NCBI GenBank assembly: GCA_037893245.1
Contig: JBAIAA010000023.1
Span: 1 to 64,000, forward strand
Source of the DNA: Crossaster papposus
Lineage: Eukaryota; Echinodermata; Asteroidea; Velatida; Solasteridae
DNA: 64,000 bases
Reading direction: 5' to 3'
Part shown: positions 43,421 through 56,789 of the stretch, in pieces
Layout: each line of letters starts with the position of its first letter
How positions within the stretch are numbered: position 1 is the first letter of the stretch
Position numbers and translations under genes: made by a program
Notes under the pieces: generated by a model
What the model saw: the letters and a program-made list of their open reading frames with translations, nothing else
Databases searched by the model: none
What the model was told of the DNA's origin: nothing

Positions 43421-46219
43421 CTGCACTATTTACCTTCAGATCACGAAATTGACTAACAACACTCCCAAATGCTCTATAGCGCCCATTGAGCCAAACAAAC
43501 ACTTTTCGGCACTTTTTACCGTCAGATCACGAAATGGACTTCCAACACTCCAAAATGGTCTATAGCGCACATTGAGCCAAACAAACACTTTTTGGCACTA
43601 TTTACCTTCAGATCACAAAATGGACTTACAACACTCCCAAATGCTCTATAGCGCCCATTGAGCCTATCAAACACTTTTCGGCACTTGTTACCTTCAGATT
43701 ACGAAATGGACTTACAACACTCCCAAATGCTCTATAGCGCCCATTGAGCCTAACAAACACTTTTCGGCACTATTTACCTTTAGATCACGAAATTGAGTAA
43801 CAACACTCCCAAATGCTTTATAGCGCCCATTGAGCCTAACAAACACTTTTCGGCACTATTTACCTTTAGATCACGAAATTGACTAACAACACTCCCAAAT
43901 GCTCTATAGCGCCCATTGAGCCTAACAAACACTTTTCGGCACTATTTACCTTCAGATCACGAAATGGACTTACAACACTCGAATATGGTCTATAGCGCCC
44001 ATTGAGCCTAAGAAACACTTTTCGGCACTTTTTAACGTCAGATCACGAAACGGACTTACAACACTCCCAAATGGTCTATAGCGCCCATTGAGCCTAACAA
44101 ACACTTTTTGGCACTCTTTACCTTCAGATCACGAAATGGACTTACAACACTCCCAAATGCTCTATAGCGCCCAATTGAGCCTAACAAACACTTTTCGGCA
44201 CTTTTTACCTTCAGATCACGAAATTGACTAACAACACTCCCAAATGCTCTATAGCGCCCATTGAGCCTAAGAAACACTTTTCGGCACTTTTTAACGTCAG
44301 ATCACGAAACGGACTTACAACACTCCCAAATGGTCTATAGCGCCCATTGAGCCTAACAAACACTTTTTGGCACTATTTACCTTCAGATCACGAAATGGAC
44401 TTACAACACTCCCAAATGCTCTATAGCGCCCATTGAGCCTAAGAAACACTTTTCGGCACTTTTTAACGTCAGATCACGAAACGGACTTACAACACTCCCA
44501 AATGCTCTATAGCGTCCATTTAGCCTAACAAACACTTTTCGGCACTTTTTACATTCAGATCACAAAATGGATTTACAACACTCCCAAATGCTCTATAGCG
44601 CCCATTGAGACTAACAAACACTTTTCGGCACTATTTACCTTCAGATCACGAAATGGACTTACAACACTCGAAAATGGTCTATAGCGCCCATTGAGCCTAA
44701 GAAACACCTTTCGGCACTTTTTAACGTCAGATCACGAAACGAACACTTTTTGCCACTATTTACCTTCAGATCACGAAAGGGACTTACAACACTCCCAAAT
44801 GCTCTATAGCGCCCATTGAGCCTAACAAACACTTTTCGGCACTTGTTAACGTCAGATCACAAAACGGACTTACAACACTCCCAAATGGTCTATAGCGCCC
44901 ATTGAGCCTAACAAACACTTTTTGGCACTATTTACCTTCAGATCACGAAATGGACTTACAACACTCCCAAATGCTCTATAGCGCCCATTGAGCCTAACAA
45001 ACACTTTTCGGCACTTTTTACCTTCAGATCACGAAATTGACTAACAACACTCCCAAATGCTCTATAGCGCCCATTGAGCCTAAGAAACACTTTTCGGCAC
45101 TTTTTAACGTCAGATCACAAAACGGACTTATAACACTCCCAAATAGTCTATAGCGCCCATTGAGCCTAACAAACACTTTTTGGCACTATTTACCTTCAGA
45201 TCACGAAATGGACTTACAACACTCCCAAATGCTCTATAGCGTCCATTTAGCCCAACAAACACTTTTCGGCACTTTTTACATTCAGATCACAAAATGGATT
45301 TACAACACTCCCAAATGCTCTATAGCGCCCATTGAGCCAAACAAACACTTTTCGGCACTTTTTACCGTCAGATCACGAAATGGACTTCCAACACTCCAAA
45401 ATGGTCTATAGCGCACATTGAGCCAAACAAACACTTTTTCGCACTATTTACCTTCAGATCACGAAATGGATTTACAACACCCCCAAATGCTCTATAGCGC
45501 CCATTGAGCCTAACAAACACTTTTTGGCACTATTTACCTTTAGATCACGAAATTGACTAACAACACTCCCAAATGCTCTATAGCGCCCATTGAGCCTAAC
45601 AAACACTTTTCGGCACTATTTACCTTCAGATCACGAAATGGACTTACAACACTCGAAAATGGTCTATAGCGCCCATTGAGCCTAACAAACACTTTTTGGC
45701 ACTATTTACCTTCAGATCACGAAATGGACTTACAACACTCCCAAATGCTCTATAGCGCCCATTGAGCCTAACAAACACTTTTCGGCACTTTTTACCTTCA
45801 GATCACGAAATTGACTAACAACACTCCAAATGCTCTATAGCGCCCATTGAGCCTAAGAAACACTTTTCGGCACTTTTTAACGTCAGATCACGAAACGGAC
45901 TTACAACACTCCCAAATGGTCTATAGCGCCCATTGAGCCTAACAAACACTTTTTGGCACTATTTACCTTCAGATCACGAAATGGACTTACAACACTCCCA
46001 AATGCTCTATAGCGTCCATTTAGCCTAACAAACACTTTTCGGCACTATTTACCTTCAGATCACAAAATGGATTTACAACACTCCCAAATGGTCTATAGCG
46101 CCCATTGAGCCTAACAAACACTTTTCGGCACTTTTTACCTTCAGATCACGAAATTGACTAACAACACTCCCAAATGCTCTATAGCGCCCATTGAGCCAAA
46201 CAAACACTTTTCGGCACTT
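43421..46219 (+). repeat. Satellite linker between the two large duplications
   Basis: Monomers here resemble the 25.6 kb and 57.2 kb blocks at first (TTGAGTAAC with TTTATAGCG near 43795-43820, CTCGAATATGG near 43978, CCCAATTG near 44172). From 45127 they resemble the TTATAACAC block. One short monomer at 44741 has a changed junction, CGAACACTTTTT. A 1-bp loss, ACACTCCAAATG, lies at 45822-45833. It contains no gene. Confidence 0.8.
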
Positions 46220-46759
46220 TTTACCGTCAGATCACGAAATGGACTTCCAACACCCCAAAATGGTCTGTAGCGCACATTGAGCCAAACAAACACTTTTTGG
46301 CACTATTTACCTTCAGATCACGAAATGGATTTACAACACTCCCAAATGCTCTATAGCGCCCATTGAGCCTAACAAACACTTTTCGGCACTATTTACCTTT
46401 AGATCACGAAATTGACTAACAACACTCCCAAATGCTCTATAGCGCCCATTGAGCCTAACAAACACTTTTCGGCACTTTTTAACGTCAGATCACGAAACGG
46501 ACTTACAACACTCCCAAATGGTCTATAGTGCCCATTGAGCCTAACAAACACTTTTTGGCACTATTTACCTTCAGATCACGAAATGGACTTACAACACTCC
46601 CAAATGCTCTATAGCGCCCATTGAGCCTAACAAACACTTTTCGGCACTTTTTACCTTCAGATCACGAAATTGACTAACAACACTCCCAAATGCTCTATAG
46701 CGCCCATTGAGCCTAAGAAACACTTTTCGGCACTTGTTAACGTCATATCACGAAACGGA

Positions 46760-49700
46760 CTTATAACACTCCCAAATAGTCTATAGCGCCCATTGAGCCT
46801 AACAAACACTTTTTGGCACTATTTACCTTCAGATCACGAAATGGACTTACAACACTCCCAAATGCTCTATAGCGTCCATTTAGCCCAACAAACACTTTTC
46901 GGCACTTTTTACATTCAGATCACAAAATGGATTTACAACACTCCCAAATGCTCTATAGCGCCCATTGAGCCAAACAAACACTTTTCGGCACTTTTTACCG
47001 TCAGATCACGAAATGGACTTCCAACACTCCAAAATGGTCTATAGCGCACATTGAGCCAAACAAACACTTTTTCTCACTATTTACCTTCAGATCACGAAAT
47101 GGATTTACAACACTCCCAAATGCTCTATAGCGCCCATTGAGCATAACAAACACTTTTTGGCACTATTTACCTTTAGATCACGAAATTGACTAACAACACT
47201 CCCAAATGCTCTATAGCGCCCATTGAGCCTAACAAACACTTTTTGGCACTATTTACCTTCAGATCACGAAATGGACTTACAACACTCCCGAATGGTCTAT
47301 AGCGCCCATTGAGCCTAACAAACACTTTTCGGCACTATTTACCTTCAGATCACAAAATGGATTTACAACACTCCCAAATGGTCTATAGCGCCCATTGAGC
47401 CTAACAAACACTTTTCGGCACTTTTTACCTTCAGATCACGAAATTGACTAACAACACTCCCAAATGCTCTATAGCGCCCATTGAGCCAAACAAACACTTT
47501 TCGGCACTTTTTACCGTCAGATCACGAAATGGACTTCCAACACCCCAAAATGGTCTGTAGCGCACATTGAGCCAAACAAACACTTTTTGGCACTATTTAC
47601 CTTCAGATCACGAAATGGATTTACAACACTCCCAAATGCTCTATAGCGCCCATTGAGCCTAACAAACACTTTTCGGCACTATTTACCTTCAGATCACGAA
47701 ATGGACTTACAACACTCGAAAATGGTCTATAGCGCCCATTGAGCCTAACAAACACTTTTTGGCACTATTTACCTTCAGATCACGAAATGGACTTACAACA
47801 CTCCCAAATGCTCTATAGCGCCCATTGAGCCTAACAAACACTTTTCGGCACTTTTTACCTTCAGATCACGAAATTGACTAACAACACTCCAAATGCTCTA
47901 TAGCGCCCATTGAGCCTAAGAAACACTTTTCGGCACTTTTTAACGTCAGATCACGAAACGGACTTACAACACTCCCAAATGGTCTATAGCGCCCATTGAG
48001 CCTAACAAACACTTTTTGGCACTATTTACCTTCAGATCACGAAATGGACTTACAACACTCCCAAATGCTCTATAGCGTCCATTTAGCCTAACAAACACTT
48101 TTCGGCACTATTTACCTTCAGATCACAAAATGGATTTACAACACTCCCAAATGGTCTATAGCGCCCATTGAGCCTAACAAACACTTTTCGGCACTTTTTA
48201 CCTTCAGATCACGAAATTGACTAACAACACTCCCAAATGCTCTATAGCGCCCATTGAGCCAAACAAACACTTTTCGGCACTTTTTACCGTCAGATCACGA
48301 AATGGACTTCCAACACCCCAAAATGGTCTGTAGCGCACATTGAGCCAAACAAACACTTTTTGGCACTATTTACCTTCAGATCACGAAATGGATTTACAAC
48401 ACTCCCAAATGCTCTATAGCGCCCATTGAGCCTAACAAACACTTTTCGGCACTATTTACCTTTAGATCACGAAATTGACTAACAACACTCCCAAATGCTC
48501 TATAGCGCCCATTGAGCCTAACAAACACTTTTCGGCACTTTTTAACGTCAGATCACGAAACGGACTTACAACACTCCCAAATGGTCTATAGCGCCCATTG
48601 AGCCTAACAAACACTTTTTGGCACTATTTACCTTCAGATCACGAAATGGACTTACAACACTCCCAAATGCTCTATAGCGCCCATTGAGCCTAACAAACAC
48701 TTTTCGGCACTTTTTACCTTCAGATCACGAAATTGACTAACAACACTCCCAAATGCTCTATAGCGCCCATTGAGCCTAAGAAACACTTTTCGGCACTTGT
48801 TAACGTCATATCACGAAACGGACTTATAACACTCCCAAATAGTCTATAGCGCCCATTGAGCCTAACAAACACTTTTTGGCACTATTTACCTTCAGATCAC
48901 GAAATGGACTTACAACACTCCCAAATGCTCTATAGCGTCCATTTAGCCCAACAAACACTTTTCGGCACTTTTTACATTCAGATCACAAAATGGATTTACA
49001 ACACTCCCAAATGCTCTATAGCGCCCATTGAGCCAAACAAACACTTTTCGGCACTTTTTACCGTCAGATCACGAAATGGACTTCCAACACTCCAAAATGG
49101 TCTATAGCGCACATTGAGCCAAACAAACACTTTTTCTCACTATTTACCTTCAGATCACGAAATGGATTTACAACACTCCCAAATGCTCTATAGCGCCCAT
49201 TGAGCATAACAAACACTTTTTGGCACTATTTACCTTTAGATCACGAAATTGACTAACAACACTCCCAAATGCTCTATAGCGCCCATTGAGCCTAACAAAC
49301 ACTTTTTGGCACTATTTACCTTCAGATCACGAAATGGACTTACAACACTCCCGAATGGTCTATAGCGCCCATTGAGCCTAACAAACACTTTTCGGCACTA
49401 TTTACCTTCAGATCACAAAATGGATTTACAACACTCCCAAATGGTCTATAGCGCCCATTGAGCCTAACAAACACTTTTCGGCACTTTTTACCTTCAGATC
49501 ACGAAATTGACTAACAACACTCCCAAATGCTCTATAGCGCCCATTGAGCCAAACAAACACTTTTCGGCACTTTTTACCGTCAGATCACGAAATGGACTTC
49601 CAACACCCCAAAATGGTCTGTAGCGCACATTGAGCCAAACAAACACTTTTTGGCACTATTTACCTTCAGATCACGAAATGGATTTACAACACTCCCAAAT

Positions 49701-50885
49701 GCTCTATAGCGCCCATTGAGCCTAACAAACACTTTTCGGCACTATTTACCTTTAGATCACGAAATTGACTAACAACACTCCCAAATGCTCTATAGCGCCC
49801 ATTGAGCCTAACAAACACTTTTCGGCACTATTTACCTTCAGATCACGAAATGGACTTACAACACTCGAAAATGGTCTATAGCGCCCATTGAGCCTAAGAA
49901 ACACTTTTCGGCACTTTTTAACGTCAGATCACGAAACGGACACTTTTTGCCACTATTTACCTTCAGATCACGAAAGGGACTTACAACACTCCCAAATGCT
50001 CTATAGCGCCCATTGAGCCTAACAAACACTTTTCGGCACTTTTTAACGTCAGATCACGAAACGGACTTACAACACTCCCAAATAGTCTATAGCGCCCATT
50101 GAGCCTAACAAACACTTTTTGGCACTATTTACCTTCAGATCACGAAATGGACTTACAACACTCCCAAATGCTCTATAGCGCCCATTGAGCCTAACAAACA
50201 CTTTTCGGCACTTTTTACCTTCAGATCACGAAATTGACTAACAACACTCCCAAATGCTCTATAGCGCCCATTGAGCCTAAAAAACACTTTTCGGCACTTT
50301 TTAACGTCAGATCACGAAACGGACTTATAACACTCCCAAATAGTCTATAGCGCCCATTGAGCCTAACAAACACTTTTTGGCAATATTTACCTTCAAATCA
50401 CGAAATGGACTTACAACACTCGAAAATGGTCTTTAGCGCCCATTGAGCCTAAGAAACACTTTTCTGCACTTTTTAACGTCAGATCACGAAACGGACACTT
50501 TTTGGCACTATTTACCTTCAGATCACGAAATGGACTTACAACACTCCCAAATGCTCTATAGCGCCCATTGAGCCTAACAAACACTTTTCGGCACTATTTA
50601 CCTTCAAATCACGAAATGGACTTACAACACTCGAAAATGGTCTTTAGCGCCCATTGAGCCTAAGAAACACTTTTCGGCACTTTTTAACGTCAGATCACGA
50701 AACGGACACTTTTTGGCACTATTTACCTTCAGATCACGAAATGGACTTACAACACTCCCAAATGCTCTATAGCGCCCATTGAGCCTAACAAACACTTTTC
50801 GGCACTTTTTACCTTCAGATCACGAAATTGACTAACAACACTCCCAAATGCTCTATAGCGCCCATTGAGCCTAAGAAACACTTTT
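46760..50885 (+). repeat. 2063-bp subunit pair inside the 5534-bp unit
   Basis: CTTATAACAC occurs at 46760 and 48823, 2063 bp apart. CTCCCGAATGG (near 47286 and 49349), TTTTTCTCAC (near 47067 and 49130) and GAGCATAACAAAC (near 47139 and 49202) recur at the same spacing. The same pair is present in the second 5534-bp copy. The right edge given is a nominal two unit lengths; homology between the subunits fades near 49.8 kb. Confidence 0.8.
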
Positions 50886-50913
50886 CGGCACTTTTTAACG
50901 TCAGATCACGAAA
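50492..50913 (+). repeat. 211-bp cassettes with short monomer (x2)
   Basis: Junctions at 50492 and 50703 are followed by the full-length equivalent at 50914. Both junctions are followed by TTGGCAC, and the first is preceded by the private TTCTGCAC. Confidence 0.89.
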
Positions 50914-51754
50914 CGGACTTACAACACTCCCAAATGGTCTATAGCGCCCATTGAGCCTAACAAACACTTTTTGGCACTATTTACCTTCAGATCACGAAAT
51001 GGACTTACAACACTCCCAAATGCTCTATAGCGTCCATTTAGCCTAACAAACACTTTTCGGCACTTTTTACCTTCAGATCACAAAATGGATTTACAACACT
51101 CCCAAATGCTCTATAGCGTCCATTTAGCCTAACAAACACTTTTCGGCACTATTTACCTTCAGATCACAAAATTGACTAACAACACTCCCAAATGCTCTAT
51201 AGCGCCCATTGAGCCAAACAAACACTTTTCGGCACTTTTTACCGTCAGATCACGAAATGGACTTCCAACACTCCAAAATGGTCTATAGCGCACATTGAGC
51301 CAAACAAACACTTTTTGGCACTATTTACCTTCAGATCACGAAATGGACTTACAACACTCCCAAATGCTCTATAGCGCCCATTGAGCCTAACAAACACTTT
51401 TCGGCACTTGTTACCTTCAGATTACGAAATGGACTTACAACACTCCCAAATGCTCTATAGCGCCCATTGAGCCTAACAAACACTTTTCGGCACTATTTAC
51501 CTTTAGATCACGAAATTGAGTAACAACACTCCCAAATGCTTTATAGCGCCCATTGAGCCTAACAAACACTTTTCGGCACTATTTACCTTTAGATCACGAA
51601 ATTGACTAACAACACTCCCAAATGCTCTATAGCGCCCATTGAGCCTAACAAACACTTTTCGGCACTATTTACCTTTAGATCACGAAATTGACTAACAACA
51701 CTCCCAAATGCTCTATAGCGCCCATTGAGCCTAACAAACACTTTTCGGCACTTT

Positions 51755-51800
51755 TTAACGTCAGATCACGAAATGGACTTCCAACACCCCAAAATGGTCT
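51755..51800 (+). repeat. Hybrid monomer at the 5534-bp junction
   Basis: Here TTTTTAACGTC, which is the left half of one monomer type, is joined to TGGACTTCCAACACCCC, the right half of another. Elsewhere in the window that right half follows ACCGTC. The position coincides with the calculated edge between the two 5534-bp copies, so it is best read as the exchange point. Confidence 0.8.
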
Positions 51801-54800
51801 GTAGCGCACATTGAGCCAAACAAACACTTTTTGGCACTATTTACCTTCAGATCACGAAATGGATTTACAACACTCCCAAATGCTCTATAGCGCCCATTGA
51901 GCCTAACAAACACTTTTCGGCACTATTTACCTTTAGATCACGAAATTGACTAACAACACTCCCAAATGCTCTATAGCGCCCATTGAGCCTAACAAACACT
52001 TTTCGGCACTTTTTAACGTCAGATCACGAAACGGACTTACAACACTCCCAAATGGTCTATAGTGCCCATTGAGCCTAACAAACACTTTTTGGCACTATTT
52101 ACCTTCAGATCACGAAATGGACTTACAACACTCCCAAATGCTCTATAGCGCCCATTGAGCCTAACAAACACTTTTCGGCACTTTTTACCTTCAGATCACG
52201 AAATTGACTAACAACACTCCCAAATGCTCTATAGCGCCCATTGAGCCTAAGAAACACTTTTCGGCACTTGTTAACGTCATATCACGAAACGGACTTATAA
52301 CACTCCCAAATAGTCTATAGCGCCCATTGAGCCTAACAAACACTTTTTGGCACTATTTACCTTCAGATCACGAAATGGACTTACAACACTCCCAAATGCT
52401 CTATAGCGTCCATTTAGCCCAACAAACACTTTTCGGCACTTTTTACATTCAGATCACAAAATGGATTTACAACACTCCCAAATGCTCTATAGCGCCCATT
52501 GAGCCAAACAAACACTTTTCGGCACTTTTTACCGTCAGATCACGAAATGGACTTCCAACACTCCAAAATGGTCTATAGCGCACATTGAGCCAAACAAACA
52601 CTTTTTCTCACTATTTACCTTCAGATCACGAAATGGATTTACAACACTCCCAAATGCTCTATAGCGCCCATTGAGCATAACAAACACTTTTTGGCACTAT
52701 TTACCTTTAGATCACGAAATTGACTAACAACACTCCCAAATGCTCTATAGCGCCCATTGAGCCTAACAAACACTTTTTGGCACTATTTACCTTCAGATCA
52801 CGAAATGGACTTACAACACTCCCGAATGGTCTATAGCGCCCATTGAGCCTAACAAACACTTTTCGGCACTATTTACCTTCAGATCACAAAATGGATTTAC
52901 AACACTCCCAAATGGTCTATAGCGCCCATTGAGCCTAACAAACACTTTTCGGCACTTTTTACCTTCAGATCACGAAATTGACTAACAACACTCCCAAATG
53001 CTCTATAGCGCCCATTGAGCCAAACAAACACTTTTCGGCACTTTTTACCGTCAGATCACGAAATGGACTTCCAACACCCCAAAATGGTCTGTAGCGCACA
53101 TTGAGCCAAACAAACACTTTTTGGCACTATTTACCTTCAGATCACGAAATGGATTTACAACACTCCCAAATGCTCTATAGCGCCCATTGAGCCTAACAAA
53201 CACTTTTCGGCACTATTTACCTTCAGATCACGAAATGGACTTACAACACTCGAAAATGGTCTATAGCGCCCATTGAGCCTAACAAACACTTTTTGGCACT
53301 ATTTACCTTCAGATCACGAAATGGACTTACAACACTCCCAAATGCTCTATAGCGCCCATTGAGCCTAACAAACACTTTTCGGCACTTTTTACCTTCAGAT
53401 CACGAAATTGACTAACAACACTCCAAATGCTCTATAGCGCCCATTGAGCCTAAGAAACACTTTTCGGCACTTTTTAACGTCAGATCACGAAACGGACTTA
53501 CAACACTCCCAAATGGTCTATAGCGCCCATTGAGCCTAACAAACACTTTTTGGCACTATTTACCTTCAGATCACGAAATGGACTTACAACACTCCCAAAT
53601 GCTCTATAGCGTCCATTTAGCCTAACAAACACTTTTCGGCACTATTTACCTTCAGATCACAAAATGGATTTACAACACTCCCAAATGGTCTATAGCGCCC
53701 ATTGAGCCTAACAAACACTTTTCGGCACTTTTTACCTTCAGATCACGAAATTGACTAACAACACTCCCAAATGCTCTATAGCGCCCATTGAGCCAAACAA
53801 ACACTTTTCGGCACTTTTTACCGTCAGATCACGAAATGGACTTCCAACACCCCAAAATGGTCTGTAGCGCACATTGAGCCAAACAAACACTTTTTGGCAC
53901 TATTTACCTTCAGATCACGAAATGGATTTACAACACTCCCAAATGCTCTATAGCGCCCATTGAGCCTAACAAACACTTTTCGGCACTATTTACCTTTAGA
54001 TCACGAAATTGACTAACAACACTCCCAAATGCTCTATAGCGCCCATTGAGCCTAACAAACACTTTTCGGCACTTTTTAACGTCAGATCACGAAACGGACT
54101 TACAACACTCCCAAATGGTCTATAGCGCCCATTGAGCCTAACAAACACTTTTTGGCACTATTTACCTTCAGATCACGAAATGGACTTACAACACTCCCAA
54201 ATGCTCTATAGCGCCCATTGAGCCTAACAAACACTTTTCGGCACTTTTTACCTTCAGATCACGAAATTGACTAACAACACTCCCAAATGCTCTATAGCGC
54301 CCATTGAGCCTCAGAAACACTTTTCGGCACTTGTTAACGTCATATCACGAAACGGACTTATAACACTCCCAAATAGTCTATAGCGCCCATTGAGCCTAAC
54401 AAACACTTTTGGGCACTATTTACCTTCAGATCACGAAATGGACTTACAACACTCCCAAATGCTCTATAGCGTCCATTTAGCCCAACAAACACTTTTCGGC
54501 ACTTTTTACATTCAGATCACAAAATGGATTTACAACACTCCCAAATGCTCTATAGCGCCCATTGAGCCAAACAAACACTTTTCGGCACTTTTTACCGTCA
54601 GATCACGAAATGGACTTCCAACACTCCAAAATGGTCTATAGCGCACATTGAGCCAAACAAACACTTTTTCTCACTATTTACCTTCAGATCACGAAATGGA
54701 TTTACAACACTCCCAAATGCTCTATAGCGCCCATTGAGCATAACAAACACTTTTTGGCACTATTTACCTTTAGATCACGAAATTGACTAACAACACTCCC

Positions 54801-56025
54801 AAATGCTCTATAGCGCCCATTGAGCCTAACAAACACTTTTTGGCACTATTTACCTTCAGATCACGAAATGGACTTACAACACTCCCGAATGGTCTATAGC
54901 GCCCATTGAGCCTAACAAACACTTTTCGGCACTATTTACCTTCAGATCACAAAATGGATTTACAACACTCCCAAATGGTCTATAGCGCCCATTGAGCCTA
55001 ACAAACACTTTTCGGCACTTTTTACCTTCAGATCACGAAATTGACTAACAACACTCCCAAATGCTCTATAGCGCCCATTGAGCCAAACAAACACTTTTCG
55101 GCACTTTTTACCGTCAGATCACGAAATGGACTTCCAACACCCCAAAATGGTCTGTAGCGCACATTGAGCCAAACAAACACTTTTTGGCACTATTTACCTT
55201 CAGATCACGAAATGGATTTACAACACTCCCAAATGCTCTATAGCGCCCATTGAGCCTAACAAACACTTTTCGGCACTATTTACCTTTAGATCACGAAATT
55301 GACTAACAACACTCCCAAATGCTCTATAGCGCCCATTGAGCCTAACAAACACTTTTCGGCACTATTTACCTTCAGATCACGAAATGGACTTACAACACTC
55401 GAAAATGGTCTATAGCGCCCATTGAGCCTAAGAAACACTTTTCGGCACTTTTTAACGTCAGATCACGAAACGGACACTTTTTGCCACTATTTACCTTCAG
55501 ATCACGAAAGGGACTTACAACACTCCCAAATGCTCTATAGCGCCCATTGAGCCTAACAAACACTTTTCGGCACTTTTTAACGTCAGATCACGAAACGGAC
55601 TTACAACACTCCCAAATAGTCTATAGCGCCCATTGAGCCTAACAAACACTTTTTGGCACTATTTACCTTCAGATCACGAAATGGACTTACAACACTCCCA
55701 AATGCTCTATAGCGCCCATTGAGCCTAACAAACACTTTTCGGCACTTTTTACCTTCAGATCACGAAATTGACTAACAACACTCCCAAATGCTCTATAGCG
55801 CCCATTGAGCCTAAAAAACACTTTTCGGCACTTTTTAACGTCAGATCACGAAACGGACTTATAACACTCCCAAATAGTCTATAGCGCCCATTGAGCCTAA
55901 CAAACACTTTTTGGCAATATTTACCTTCAAATCACGAAATGGACTTACAACACTCGAAAATGGTCTTTAGCGCCCATTGAGCCTAAGAAACACTTTTCTG
56001 CACTTTTTAACGTCAGATCACGAAA

Positions 56026-56447
56026 CGGACACTTTTTGGCACTATTTACCTTCAGATCACGAAATGGACTTACAACACTCCCAAATGCTCTATAGCGCCC
56101 ATTGAGCCTAACAAACACTTTTCGGCACTATTTACCTTCAAATCACGAAATGGACTTACAACACTCGAAAATGGTCTTTAGCGCCCATTGAGCCTAAGAA
56201 ACACTTTTCGGCACTTTTTAACGTCAGATCACGAAACGGACACTTTTTGGCACTATTTACCTTCAGATCACGAAATGGACTTACAACACTCCCAAATGCT
56301 CTATAGCGCCCATTGAGCCTAACAAACACTTTTCGGCACTTTTTACCTTCAGATCACGAAATTGACTAACAACACTCCCAAATGCTCTATAGCGCCCATT
56401 GAGCCTAAGAAACACTTTTCGGCACTTTTTAACGTCAGATCACGAAA
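56026..56447 (+). repeat. 211-bp cassettes with short monomer (x2)
   Basis: Junctions at 56026 and 56237 lie exactly 5534 bp from 50492 and 50703. They are the second-copy partners of that pair. Confidence 0.89.
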
Positions 56448-56789
56448 CGGACTTACAACACTCCCAAATGGTCTATAGCGCCCATTGAGCCTAACAAACA
56501 CTTTTTGGCACTATTTACCTTCAGATCACGAAATGGACTTACAACACTCCCAAATGCTCTATAGCGTCCATTTAGCCTAACAAACACTTTTCGGCACTTT
56601 TTACCTTCAGATCACAAAATGGATTTACAACACTCCCAAATGCTCTATAGCGTCCATTTAGCCTAACAAACACTTTTCGGCACTATTTACCTTCAGATCA
56701 CAAAATTGACTAACAACACTCCCAAATGCTCTATAGCGCCCATTGAGCCAAACAAACACTTTTCGGCACTTTTTACCGTCAGATCACGA

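Larger units (their letters stand above)
46220..51754 (+). repeat. 5534-bp tandem duplication, first copy
   Basis: This unit matches the next one at 5534 bp. Shared marks are GTCTATAGTGCCC (46521 and 52055), GTCATATCACG with CTTATAACAC (46760 and 52294; 48823 and 54357), the 1-bp loss ACTCCAAATG (47887 and 53421), TTGGCAATATTT (near 50379 and 55913) and the short monomers at 49937, 50492 and 50703. Inside it, two subunits lie 2063 bp apart, which is 24 monomers minus one base. Confidence 0.9.
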
